In this document: piece by piece, positions 43,585-52,106 of the stretch
Layout of the letters: each line of letters begins with the position of its first letter
Numbering within the stretch: the stretch's first letter is position 1
From: Achromobacter animicus
Lineage (GTDB): Bacteria; Pseudomonadota; Gammaproteobacteria; Burkholderiales; Burkholderiaceae_B
DNA: 64,000 nt
Reading direction: 5' to 3'
Assembly: GCF_902859585.1 (NCBI RefSeq)
Contig: NZ_CADIJM010000003.1
Location: forward strand, 1 to 64,000
Position numbers and translations under genes: made by a program
The notes under the pieces: generated by a model
What the model saw: only the letters and a program-made list of their open reading frames with translations
The model's database searches: none
What the model was told of the DNA's origin: nothing

Positions 43585-44312
43585 GCTTGGGATTCCTTGG
43601 GAGGTGCGATGGCCGCATCGCCTTGCAGGCGCCGCGTCCAGTCTTCGACTTCGCCGGCGCGCGCGCGCTTTTCAAAGAGCGCGCGCCAGTTCGGCGACAG
43701 CTCGGGCAGCGCGGCCAGCGCGTGCAGCACGTCCGGGTCCAGCACGCGGCGGTTCAGGATGTCCTGCACCCGCGCCAGCGACCACTGCGGATGCAGCCGC
43801 TTTTGCAGCGTCAGCGAGTCGCCGGGCGCCAGCCAGCCGGTTTGCAGCACGCGGTAATACCAGCCCGTCATGCCGCTGGCCTGCACCTGCGCGGCCATGC
43901 CCTTGTGCTGGAAACGGTGATCCAGCTTCCAGCACGGCTGGCGCGCCTGCGACACCTGGATCAACGCGGTGCCCGCGCGATAGACGTCGCCCACGCACAC
44001 GTCGCTTTCGGTCAGACCGGTGGTGGAAAGGTTTTCGCCGAACGCGCCGGGCGCGCGCAGCACCGCGCGTTCGCCCAGCGTCTGCAGCCAGGCGGGATAG
44101 TGGTCGCGCGCGTAGTGGTGCAGCGCCTTCTCCGGCCCGCCGTGAAAGCGCCGGTCCGCCTGCGCGTCGCCGTCCAGTCCTTCCAGACCGAGCCAGCGCC
44201 GCTCGGCGACCGGGTGCTTGTCGATGCCGCTGTCGCGCCCCGAATCGCCCAGCGGCCGCACGGCGCCCGTCAGCAGCGCGTCGATTGTGATGTCCATTTT
44301 CCCGTCGTCCAT
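43581..44312 (-). CDS. MOSC domain protein (YiiM-like)
   Basis: 243-aa protein with a MOSC domain, the sulfur-carrier module also found in molybdenum cofactor sulfurases. Seen: GLEGLDGDAQADRRFHGGPEKALHHYARDHYPAW, then FGENLSTTGLTESDVCVGDVYRAG and QVSQARQPCWKL with the conserved Cys. It resembles YiiM, which reduces N-hydroxylated substrates with molybdenum cofactor. A second in-frame ATG (44297) preceded by GGGAAA is a possible start. The gene begins one base past the DUF455 gene and overlaps mltB, forming a three-gene unit whose logic is unclear. Confidence 0.88.
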   Translation of the reverse strand: MDDGKMDITIDALLTGAVRPLGDSGRDSGIDKHPVAERRWLGLEGLDGDAQADRRFHGGPEKALHHYARDHYPAWLQTLGERAVLRAPGAFGENLSTTGLTESDVCVGDVYRAGTALIQVSQARQPCWKLDHRFQHKGMAAQVQASGMTGWYYRVLQTGWLAPGDSLTLQKRLHPQWSLARVQDILNRRVLDPDVLHALAALPELSPNWRALFEKRARAGEVEDWTRRLQGDAAIAPPKESQA

Positions 44313-45137
44313 TCAGCCGGCCTGCAGCGCGGCAAGCTCGTCGTCGTCGAATCCGGCGGCGCGCCGCGCCTCCAGGTTGAAGGGGCCGCGCAGGCGCGGC
44401 GCCTGATAGCGCGCCGCCAGTTCGGCATAGCAGGCCACCGGCTCCTTGCCCGCCTGCGCGCACTGCTGCTTGTACCAATGGTTGCCGATGGCGACGTGGC
44501 CGATCTCGTCGCGCAGGATGATGTCGACGATGGCGGCGCTTTGCGCGTCCCCCGCGCCCGCCAGCTTGTTGCGGATCATCGGCGACGCATCCAGGCCGCG
44601 CGCTTCCAGCGTGCGCGGCACGAGGGCCAGGCGCGCCAGCAGGTCGTCCTGCGTGCGCTCGGCCATATCCCACAATCCGTTGTGCGCGGGGAAGTCGCCG
44701 TAGGCATAGCCCAACGTGTCCAGGCGCTGACGCAGCAGGTCGAAATGCAGCGCTTCTTCGCGCGCCACGCGCAGCCAGTCGCGGTAGAACGCCTCGGGCA
44801 TGCCTGCGAACCGCCACATGATGTCCAGCGCAAGGTTCACGGCGTTGAATTCGATGTGGGCCAGCGCGTGCAGGAGCGCTGCCCTGCCTTCCGGCGTGGC
44901 CATGGACCGCTGTCTGACCTCGCCCGGCGCGACCAGTTCGGGCGTTGCGGGGCGGCCGGGCAGTCCCGCAACGGGCGCAAGAACGCGCTCGCAATCCAGC
45001 CGGGCGTCGTCGGCAATGGCGCGCACGCGCGCCAGCTTGTCGGGCCATGCCGTGGCGGCAAGCGCCGCCAGCGCCTGCTCGCGCATGCCGTGCGCATCGT
45101 CATCCTGCCCGCCGGGGGCAGTCTTGCTGCTGTCCAT
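44313..45137 (-). CDS. DUF455 ferritin-like protein
   Basis: 274-aa helical protein of the DUF455 group (ferritin-like, MiaE-related). The di-iron ligand pattern is visible as HIEFNAVNLALD, EEALHFDLLR and RDEIGHVAIGNHWY, i.e. E, ExxH and ExxH on four helices. The biochemical role is not known. It is the first gene of a unit with the MOSC protein and the transglycosylase. In many betaproteobacteria this family is a single-copy housekeeping gene; here it has no metal-uptake genes next to it. Confidence 0.85.
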   Translation of the reverse strand: MDSSKTAPGGQDDDAHGMREQALAALAATAWPDKLARVRAIADDARLDCERVLAPVAGLPGRPATPELVAPGEVRQRSMATPEGRAALLHALAHIEFNAVNLALDIMWRFAGMPEAFYRDWLRVAREEALHFDLLRQRLDTLGYAYGDFPAHNGLWDMAERTQDDLLARLALVPRTLEARGLDASPMIRNKLAGAGDAQSAAIVDIILRDEIGHVAIGNHWYKQQCAQAGKEPVACYAELAARYQAPRLRGPFNLEARRAAGFDDDELAALQAG

Positions 45138-45233
45138 ATTGCCGTCGTTCCCGGGCGCCGCGTGGACGCCTCAAATCCCTGTCGTTGCCATGGCTTGCAC
45201 GCCATGCGCTGCCGAAGACTTTATCATTCGCGG

Positions 45234-46367
45234 ATGGATCCCCTGCGCCTTACCTTGGAAACCGATCTGTCCCGCATCGACGCCCGGCAATGGGACGCGC
45301 TGGCCGGAGACCAACCCTTTCTGCGGCACGCCTTTCTGCTTGCCCTGCACGACACGGGCTGCGCGTCGCGACAGACGGGTTGGGCGCCGCATTTCATGGC
45401 GCTGTGGCGCGACGACGTGCTGGCAGGCGCGGTGCCGCTTTACCTGAAGTCGCATTCGCGCGGCGAGTACGTGTTCGATTACGCGTGGGCCGACGCCTTC
45501 CAGCGGCACGGCATGCGCTACTACCCCAAGCTGTTGTCGGCCATTCCGTTCACGCCGGTCACCGGCCCGCGGCTGCTGGCCGCCAACGACGAAGACCGCG
45601 CAACGCTGGTGCGCGGCCTGGTCGCGTTTGCCGAAGAGGTCAACGTGTCGTCGTTGCACCTGCTGTTTCCGGCCGACGCAGACGTGCGCGCGCTGCGCGA
45701 GGCGGGCTTCATGATCCGCGAGAGCGTGCAGTTCCACTGGACCAACGCGGGCTACGCCGACTTCGACACGTTCCTGGCCACCATGAGCCATGACAAGCGC
45801 AAGAAGATCCGCCAGGACCGCAAGAAGGTCGCCGCCGCAGGCCTCACCTTCCGCTGGCTGCGCGGCGCCGAGATCGGCGCGGAGGAACTGGAATTCTTCT
45901 ACGGCTGCTATTGCCGCACTTACTTCGACCACGGCAACCCGCCCTATCTGAGCCGCGAGTTCTTCGAACAGGCATACCGCGACCAGCCCGATGCCTTCGT
46001 GTTGATCCTGGCCGAACGCGACGGCGTGCCGGTCGCGTCGGCGCTCAACCTGGCGGGCGGCGACGCGTTATATGGCCGGTATTGGGGCGCGACGGAATAC
46101 GTACCGGGGCTGCACTTCGAGACCTGCTACATGCAGTCCATCGCCTATTGCATCGCGCATGGCATTGCGCGCTTCGAGGGCGGCGCGCAGGGCGAACACA
46201 AGATGGCGCGCGGCCTGCTGCCCACGCCGACGTGGTCAGCGCACTGGGTGGCGCACCCGGGGTTCGCCGAGGCGATCCAGAATTTCCTGGATGAGGAAAC
46301 CGCCGCGGTGACGGACTATCTGGGGGAACTGGAATCGCACACGCCGTTCAAGGGGCGGGGTGTCTGA
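45234..46367 (+). CDS. GNAT/FemAB-like N-acyltransferase (PF04339 type)
   Basis: 377-aa cytoplasmic protein of the double-GNAT family COG3146. Seen: LYLKSHSRGEYVFDYAWADAFQRHG, MSHDKRKKIRQDRKKVAAAGL, FYGCYCRTYFDHGNPPYLS and the closing GIARFEGGAQGEHKMARGLLPTPTWSAHW, all typical. FemAB relatives transfer aminoacyl or acyl groups; the substrate of this subgroup is not known to me. No clear ribosome site precedes the ATG. It converges with the DUF1854 gene, 27 bases away. Confidence 0.88.
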   Translation: MDPLRLTLETDLSRIDARQWDALAGDQPFLRHAFLLALHDTGCASRQTGWAPHFMALWRDDVLAGAVPLYLKSHSRGEYVFDYAWADAFQRHGMRYYPKLLSAIPFTPVTGPRLLAANDEDRATLVRGLVAFAEEVNVSSLHLLFPADADVRALREAGFMIRESVQFHWTNAGYADFDTFLATMSHDKRKKIRQDRKKVAAAGLTFRWLRGAEIGAEELEFFYGCYCRTYFDHGNPPYLSREFFEQAYRDQPDAFVLILAERDGVPVASALNLAGGDALYGRYWGATEYVPGLHFETCYMQSIAYCIAHGIARFEGGAQGEHKMARGLLPTPTWSAHWVAHPGFAEAIQNFLDEETAAVTDYLGELESHTPFKGRGV

Positions 46368-46394
46368 CACCGGCGTTGTACGACCGCCTTGCCG

Positions 46395-46865
46395 TCAGAG
46401 AAAGCGGTCCAGCAGCTTGCGGCTGTGCTTATCCAGCGACTGGATGTCGCGCACCAGATAGAAGATGCCGTGGTTGTCGGCAATAAGCAGCGTCTGGGCG
46501 GACAGGCGGCGGATGTCTTCTTCGCCGCGTAGCGTGAACGACGTTGGACCGCGGTCGGTATCCACCTTCCAAACGCTGGGCGTGGCGTAGGTGGACACGC
46601 TGGACAGCTTGCGGATTTCGGGCATGAACTCGCGGCTGGCGAGTTCTTCTTCGATCAGCGCACGCGGCTCGGCGGGGACGTCGGACAGATGTTCGATCCA
46701 CAGCAGCTCGTGCCCGTCGCTGGTCACCAGCGACAGTCCGCGCCCGGCCTCGCTGATCGGGAAGGCGCGCACCGGGATGACACCTTCATGCGATTCGCCG
46801 TCGGCCGACTGGAACTCCAGGCGGCCGAAGGCGTTGCGGCGCAATTGAAAGAACGGCAAGGTCAT
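46395..46865 (-). CDS. Cyanophycin-associated DUF1854 protein
   Basis: 156-aa soluble protein of the DUF1854 family, which is found next to cyanophycin genes in proteobacteria. Typical blocks are FQLRRNAFGRLEF, GVIPVRAFPISEAGRGLSLV, HELLWIEHL and LIADNHGIFYLVRDIQSLD. No catalytic motif or membrane segment is seen. It lies 21 bases downstream of the ABC transporter gene and is most likely its partner. Function unknown. Confidence 0.88.
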   Translation of the reverse strand: MTLPFFQLRRNAFGRLEFQSADGESHEGVIPVRAFPISEAGRGLSLVTSDGHELLWIEHLSDVPAEPRALIEEELASREFMPEIRKLSSVSTYATPSVWKVDTDRGPTSFTLRGEEDIRRLSAQTLLIADNHGIFYLVRDIQSLDKHSRKLLDRFL

Positions 46866-46886
46866 GGCGAGAGTTCCGTTTCCGCG

Positions 46887-49172
46887 TCAGGCCACGGCGG
46901 CCATGTCTTCGCTGCCCGACGCCTGCGCGTCGGCTTCCGCCTGGCGCGCCTGCGCCTGATACAGGCGATAGTAGGCGCCCTCGCGGGCCATCAGTTCTTC
47001 GTGCGGCCCCTGCTCCACGATCTGGCCGCGGTCCAGGACCACCAGCCGGTCGGCCTTGCGCAGGGTGCTCAGGCGGTGCGCAATCGCAATGGTGGTGCGG
47101 CCGCGGACCAGGTTGTCCAGCGCCTTCTGAATTTCTTTCTCGGTCGTGGTGTCCACCGACGACGTCGCTTCATCAAGAATCAGGATGCGCGGGTCGATCA
47201 ACAGGGCGCGCGCAATCGAGATGCGCTGGCGTTCGCCGCCGGACAAGGCCTGGCCGCGCTCGCCCACCAGCGAGTCGTAGCCGTGCGGCAGGCGCAGGAT
47301 GAATTCGTGCGCATGCGCGGCGCGCGCCGCAGCCACGATCTCGTCGCGAGTGGCGTCCGGCCTGCCGTAAGCAATGTTCTCGGCAATGGTGCCAAAGAAC
47401 AGGAACGGTTCCTGCAGCACCAGCCCGATATTGCGCCGGTAGTCGGCCACGCGGACCGAACGGATGTCCGCGCCATCCACCATCACGGCGCCTTCGGATA
47501 CGTCGTAGAAACGGCAGATCAGGTTGATCAGCGTGCTCTTGCCCGAACCGCTGTGGCCCACGAGCCCGATCATTTCGCCCGGGGCGATCGTCAGATTCAA
47601 CCCGCGGATGACCTGGCGGTTGCCGTAGCGAAAGCCCACGTCGCGCAGCTCGATGCGGCCGTTGATATGCGGCAGCTTGGCGGGGTTTTGGGGTTCCGGC
47701 ACGCTGGACACGTGGTCCAGGATGTCGAAGATGCGCTTGGCGCCGGCCGCGGCCTTTTGCGTGACCGACACGATACGGCTCATGGAATCCAGGCGCATGT
47801 AGAAGCGCCCGATATACGCCAGGAACGCAGCCAGCACACCCACGGTGATCTGCTTTTGCGACACCTGCCAGATGCCGAAGATCCACACCACCAACAGGCC
47901 AACTTCAGTCAGCAGCGTGACCGTCGGCGAAAACAACGACCACGTCGTGTTGACGCGATCGTTCACTTCCAGGTTGCGGTTGTTGGCTTCGCGGAAACGC
48001 GCGACCTCGCGCTTTTCCTGCGCAAATGCCTTGACCACGCGGATGCCGGGAATGGTGTCGGCCAGCACGTTCGTGATCTCGGACCAGATGCGGTCGACCT
48101 TTTCGAAGCCGTGCCGCAAGCGGTCGCGCACCGCGTGGATCATCCAGATGATGAACGGCAGCGGCACCAGCGTGACCAGCGCAAGCCACGGATTGATGCT
48201 GATCAGAATGACCGCCGTCATGGCGATCATCAGAATGTCGGTGGCGAAGTCCAGCAGGTGCAGCGACAGGAATACGCAGATGCGGTCGGTTTCGCTACCA
48301 ATGCGCGAAATCAGATCGCCGGTGCGCTTGCCGCCGAAATACTCAAGCGACAGTTGCTGCAGGTGCGCGTAAGTGGTGGTGCGCAGATCCGCGCCGATGC
48401 GTTCGCTGACCCACGCCAGAATATACGTGCGCGCCCAACCCAGCCCCCACGCCAGAATGGCCGATCCCAACAGGCCACCCAGATAAAGCCGCACGAGGCT
48501 GTAATCAATGGGCGCGCCGTTCTGGAACGGAATCAGCACATCGTCCATCAGCGGCATCGTCAGGTACGGCGGCACCAGCGTGGCCGCGGTGCCGAGCAAT
48601 GTCAGCAGAAACCCGGCAAACAGCGGGCCGCGGTAGGGCCGCGCAAAACGCCACAGCCGCAAGAGCGCCCAGGTGGTCGACGGCGCGGCCTGTTCCTGAT
48701 TGCAAGTCGGGCATTCTTCCTCGCCCGCGGGAATGACGTTATTACAGATCGTGCAGGTGCGTTCTTCCAGGGCTTCGGCCGGCTTGCCCGACAGACGAAT
48801 CGACTGCTGCGTCTCAAACTGGGCCAACAGCCGCAGCGCCGCGGGATTGCAAGCCAGCGTGAATCGCCAGACGCCCAGACGGCCGGTGTCGTCGTGCAGC
48901 TCCAGCACGGCGGCGCCGGCATGATCGCTGAGGGATAGCTTCAATTGAGGGCCGTATGGCCAGGATTCCCAACCGGAATCGTCGGGAAGGCGGGCGATCA
49001 GCCGTTTATCGGTCACGGCGACCAGACCCGGCTGGAATTTCAAACGCTGATCGAGGTCTATTTCAACCCAGGCCAGAAGGGTTTCGTCATCCGCCACTTC
49101 GGTGCGGATTTCATCCCGCCAGCGGGCAGGAAATGCGTCGGCAAGGCCGGAAAGCAGGTGTGGTTTTTTCAT
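46887..49172 (-). CDS. Cyanophycin-associated ABC transporter with zinc-ribbon N-domain
   Basis: 761-aa half-transporter. Residues 1-135 form a soluble domain; C140, C143, C154 and C157 (C-T-I-C...C-P-T-C) make a zinc ribbon, an uncommon addition to an exporter. Six membrane helices (about 170-450) and a nucleotide-binding domain (about 510-745: GHSGSGKST Walker A, LSGGERQR signature, ILILDEATS Walker B, H-loop AIAHRLS) follow. It looks like an MsbA/lipid A-type exporter fold. Divergent from cphA and co-directional with DUF1854, the arrangement of the cyanophycin-associated transporter family. The substrate, perhaps Asp-Arg peptides, is inference. Confidence 0.9.
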   Translation of the reverse strand: MKKPHLLSGLADAFPARWRDEIRTEVADDETLLAWVEIDLDQRLKFQPGLVAVTDKRLIARLPDDSGWESWPYGPQLKLSLSDHAGAAVLELHDDTGRLGVWRFTLACNPAALRLLAQFETQQSIRLSGKPAEALEERTCTICNNVIPAGEEECPTCNQEQAAPSTTWALLRLWRFARPYRGPLFAGFLLTLLGTAATLVPPYLTMPLMDDVLIPFQNGAPIDYSLVRLYLGGLLGSAILAWGLGWARTYILAWVSERIGADLRTTTYAHLQQLSLEYFGGKRTGDLISRIGSETDRICVFLSLHLLDFATDILMIAMTAVILISINPWLALVTLVPLPFIIWMIHAVRDRLRHGFEKVDRIWSEITNVLADTIPGIRVVKAFAQEKREVARFREANNRNLEVNDRVNTTWSLFSPTVTLLTEVGLLVVWIFGIWQVSQKQITVGVLAAFLAYIGRFYMRLDSMSRIVSVTQKAAAGAKRIFDILDHVSSVPEPQNPAKLPHINGRIELRDVGFRYGNRQVIRGLNLTIAPGEMIGLVGHSGSGKSTLINLICRFYDVSEGAVMVDGADIRSVRVADYRRNIGLVLQEPFLFFGTIAENIAYGRPDATRDEIVAAARAAHAHEFILRLPHGYDSLVGERGQALSGGERQRISIARALLIDPRILILDEATSSVDTTTEKEIQKALDNLVRGRTTIAIAHRLSTLRKADRLVVLDRGQIVEQGPHEELMAREGAYYRLYQAQARQAEADAQASGSEDMAAVA

Positions 49173-49431
49173 TGGAACGCATACCGGGCCAGGACTCTGC
49201 CCTACTAGGCGGCAACCGGTTTGACGCCATCGGCGGCAAACGTGTCCCTTCCTTACAACACAACGAGTTCACGCCATGAAGGCGTCGTATAGTATCAGCC
49301 GATTTTTCTAATTAGGAACATCTGGGATCCCCCACTCGTTGGCATTATTCTTAAGGCGCAACCCCAATAAAATCGCGGTCTTGCATAGGGGCGTCCGCGC
49401 GTGCCAACCTGCTTCTCGAGCGAATTAAAAC

Positions 49432-52047
49432 ATGAAAAAGAAAGACATTGAATTTATCGATGTCGTGGCTTTGCGCGGCCCGAACATTTGGACGTATCGT
49501 CCGGTCCTTGAAGCATGGGTGGATATCGGTGAACTGGAGGATTACCCCTCCAACACGATTCCCGGATTTTATGAGCGCCTGACGGAATGGCTGCCGACGC
49601 TGATCGAACATCGATGCAGCCCCGGCGTGCGGGGCGGTTTTCTTGCCCGCCTGAAAGAAGGCACGTGGCCCGGCCACATTCTTGAACACGTCACGCTTGA
49701 ATTGCAGAACCTGGCCGGCTTGCGCGGCGGCTTCGGCAAGGCTCGCGAAACCTCCAAGCGCGGCGTCTACAAGGTCGTCGTGCGCGCCTGGCAGGAACAG
49801 GTCACCCGAACTGCATTGAACGAAGCGCGCGACCTCGTCATGGCCGCCATCGAGGACCGGCCGTTCGACGTGCCCGCCACCGTGGCCAAGCTGCGCAGCC
49901 TGGTCGACCGCCACTGCCTCGGCCCCAGCACGGCCTGCATCGTCGATGCGGCCGATGATCGCGATATTCCGTATATCCGTCTTTTTGAGGGCAACCTCGT
50001 CCAATTCGGCTACGGCTCGGCGCAGCGCCGCATCTGGACGGCCGAAACCGATCGCACCAGCGCCATCGCCGAAGGCATTTCACGCGACAAGGACCTGACC
50101 AAGGAACTGCTGTCGACCTGCGGCGTGCCGGTGCCCGAGGGGCGCCTCGTTGAAAGCGAGGAAGACGCGTGGGACGCCGCCGAGGATATCGGCCTGCCCG
50201 TGGTGGTCAAGCCCTACGACGGCAACCATGGCCGCGGCGTCTTCACCAATCTGACGACGCGCGAGGAAGTGGTCTCGGCCTATCGCGTCGCGGTGGACGA
50301 AGGCAGCGGCGTCATCGTCGAACGCTTCGTGCTGGGCAACGAACACCGCCTGCTGGTGGTGGGCAACCGCATGGTCGCGGCGGCCGCCGGCGAACCGGCG
50401 TGGGTGACGGGCGACGGCAAGTCGACCATCACCGAACTCATCGACAGCCAGATCAATACCGACCCGCGCCGCGGCCGTACCGAAAACCATCCGCTCAATC
50501 CCGTGCGCCTGGATTCCGCCGCCCGGCTGGAGATCGCGCGCCAGGGCCTGTCGGAAGACAGCGTGCCGCCCGAAGGCCAGCGCGTGCTGGTGCAGCGCAG
50601 CGGCAACGTCGCGTTCGACGTGACCGATCGCGTCCACCCCAGCGTGGCCGCCACCGTGACGCTGGCCGCGCGCATCGTCGGCCTGGACATCGCCGGCGTG
50701 GACCTCGTGGCCGAAGACATCACACGCCCGCTGGATGAACAGCGCGGCGCCATCGTCGAAGTCAACGCCGGACCTGGCCTGCTGATGCACCTGAAGCCCG
50801 CCGACGGCACGCCGCGTCCCGTGGGCCGCGCGATCGTCGACCACCTCTTCCCCGAGGGCGACGCGGGCCGCATTCCTATCGTCGGCGTGACCGGCACCAA
50901 CGGCAAGACCGTCGTCGCCCGCCTGGTGGCGCGCTTGCTGCACCTGTCAGGCAAGCGCACCGGCCTCGCGTGCAGCGAAGGCCTTTACCTGGACCGCCGT
51001 CTCGTGCAAAAGGGCGACCGCGCCGACTTCGCGTCGGGCACGCGCCTGCTCATGAACCGCAACGTGGACGCCGCCGTCATCGAGAACGACAGCGGCGTGA
51101 TCCTCGGCCAGGGCCTGGCCTACGACCGCTGCCAGGTCGGCGTGGTCACCAACATCGACGACGGCGATCATCTCGGCGACTTCGACATCAACGAAACGGA
51201 ACGCCTGTTCAACGTGTTCCGCACGCAGGTGGACGTAGTCCTGCCCGATGGCGTGGCCGTGCTGAACGCGCGCGATCCGCGCGTGGTCGAAATGGCCGAG
51301 CTCTGCGACGGCGGCGTGATCTTCTTCGGCATCGATCCCGCCCTGCCCGCCATCGTCCAGCACCTGGCCCAGGACGGACGCGCGGTGTTCGTGCGCGACG
51401 GCAGCATCGTGCTGGCACAGGGCAGCCAGGAAGAACGCCTGGCCGACGTCGCGGCCATCCCGCTGACACATGGCGGCCGCGTGGCCTTCCAGGTTGAAAA
51501 CGTGCTGGCAGCCGTGGGTTCGGCGTGGGCGCTGGACATCCCGGTGGAACTGATCCGCGCCGGCATCGAGACCTTCGACATCGACCAGGCCGACGCGCCG
51601 TGGCAGTTCACGCTGTTCGAGCGCAATGGCGCCACGGTGGTCGTAGACGACGTGCACAACGCGTCCGCGCTGCGCCCGCTGATCACGGCCATTGATCAGT
51701 TTCCGTCCGCCAAGCGCGCCGCCGTGTACTCGGCCGGCGCAGACCGCCGCGACGCGGACCTGATCGAACAGGGCAAGCTCCTTGGCGACGCGTTCGACCG
51801 CGTGGTTCTGTATGACGACGCGACCGTGCGCAGCAAGCGCCCCGACGGCGAAGCGCGCGCGCTGCTCCGCCAGGGCCTGGGGCAAGGCAGCCGCGTCAAG
51901 GACATCCAGGACGAGCCCGACCACGGCAAGGCCATTGCCAGCGTGCTGGACGGCATCGGCGCCGGCGACTTCGCGCTGCTGCAGTCCGACGAGGCGTTCT
52001 CCGGCCCGACCATCGATCTGGTCCGCCGCTGGATCCAACAAAACTGA
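49432..52047 (+). CDS. Cyanophycin synthetase-like protein, copy 1 (CphA')
   Basis: 871-aa three-domain ligase. The N-domain (1-160) has the H-x-x-E-H motif GHILEHVTLELQNLAG (81-96). The ATP-grasp domain has the canonical KPYDGNHGRGV loop (260-270), which in this family adds Asp to the backbone. The Mur-ligase-like domain starts with GTNGKTVV and has ENDSGVILGQGL where typical synthetases have ETARGGILREGL. So the half that adds Arg may be weakened. Transcribed divergently from the ABC transporter; copy 2 starts 59 bases downstream. CphA makes multi-L-arginyl-poly-L-aspartate, a nitrogen store in cytoplasmic granules. Confidence 0.88.
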   Translation: MKKKDIEFIDVVALRGPNIWTYRPVLEAWVDIGELEDYPSNTIPGFYERLTEWLPTLIEHRCSPGVRGGFLARLKEGTWPGHILEHVTLELQNLAGLRGGFGKARETSKRGVYKVVVRAWQEQVTRTALNEARDLVMAAIEDRPFDVPATVAKLRSLVDRHCLGPSTACIVDAADDRDIPYIRLFEGNLVQFGYGSAQRRIWTAETDRTSAIAEGISRDKDLTKELLSTCGVPVPEGRLVESEEDAWDAAEDIGLPVVVKPYDGNHGRGVFTNLTTREEVVSAYRVAVDEGSGVIVERFVLGNEHRLLVVGNRMVAAAAGEPAWVTGDGKSTITELIDSQINTDPRRGRTENHPLNPVRLDSAARLEIARQGLSEDSVPPEGQRVLVQRSGNVAFDVTDRVHPSVAATVTLAARIVGLDIAGVDLVAEDITRPLDEQRGAIVEVNAGPGLLMHLKPADGTPRPVGRAIVDHLFPEGDAGRIPIVGVTGTNGKTVVARLVARLLHLSGKRTGLACSEGLYLDRRLVQKGDRADFASGTRLLMNRNVDAAVIENDSGVILGQGLAYDRCQVGVVTNIDDGDHLGDFDINETERLFNVFRTQVDVVLPDGVAVLNARDPRVVEMAELCDGGVIFFGIDPALPAIVQHLAQDGRAVFVRDGSIVLAQGSQEERLADVAAIPLTHGGRVAFQVENVLAAVGSAWALDIPVELIRAGIETFDIDQADAPWQFTLFERNGATVVVDDVHNASALRPLITAIDQFPSAKRAAVYSAGADRRDADLIEQGKLLGDAFDRVVLYDDATVRSKRPDGEARALLRQGLGQGSRVKDIQDEPDHGKAIASVLDGIGAGDFALLQSDEAFSGPTIDLVRRWIQQN

Positions 52048-52106
52048 CCTTATTAGGCGCGCGGCCGCCCCCGGTGGACGCGCGCCAGACGACAGGAAAC
52101 CCTGCC

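Noticed and set aside
49325-49360. Sigma-54 (-24/-12) promoter upstream of cphA' (TTGGCATTATTCTTAAGGC)
   Set aside because: The TGGCA half is good but the GC of the -12 element is not at the required spacing.
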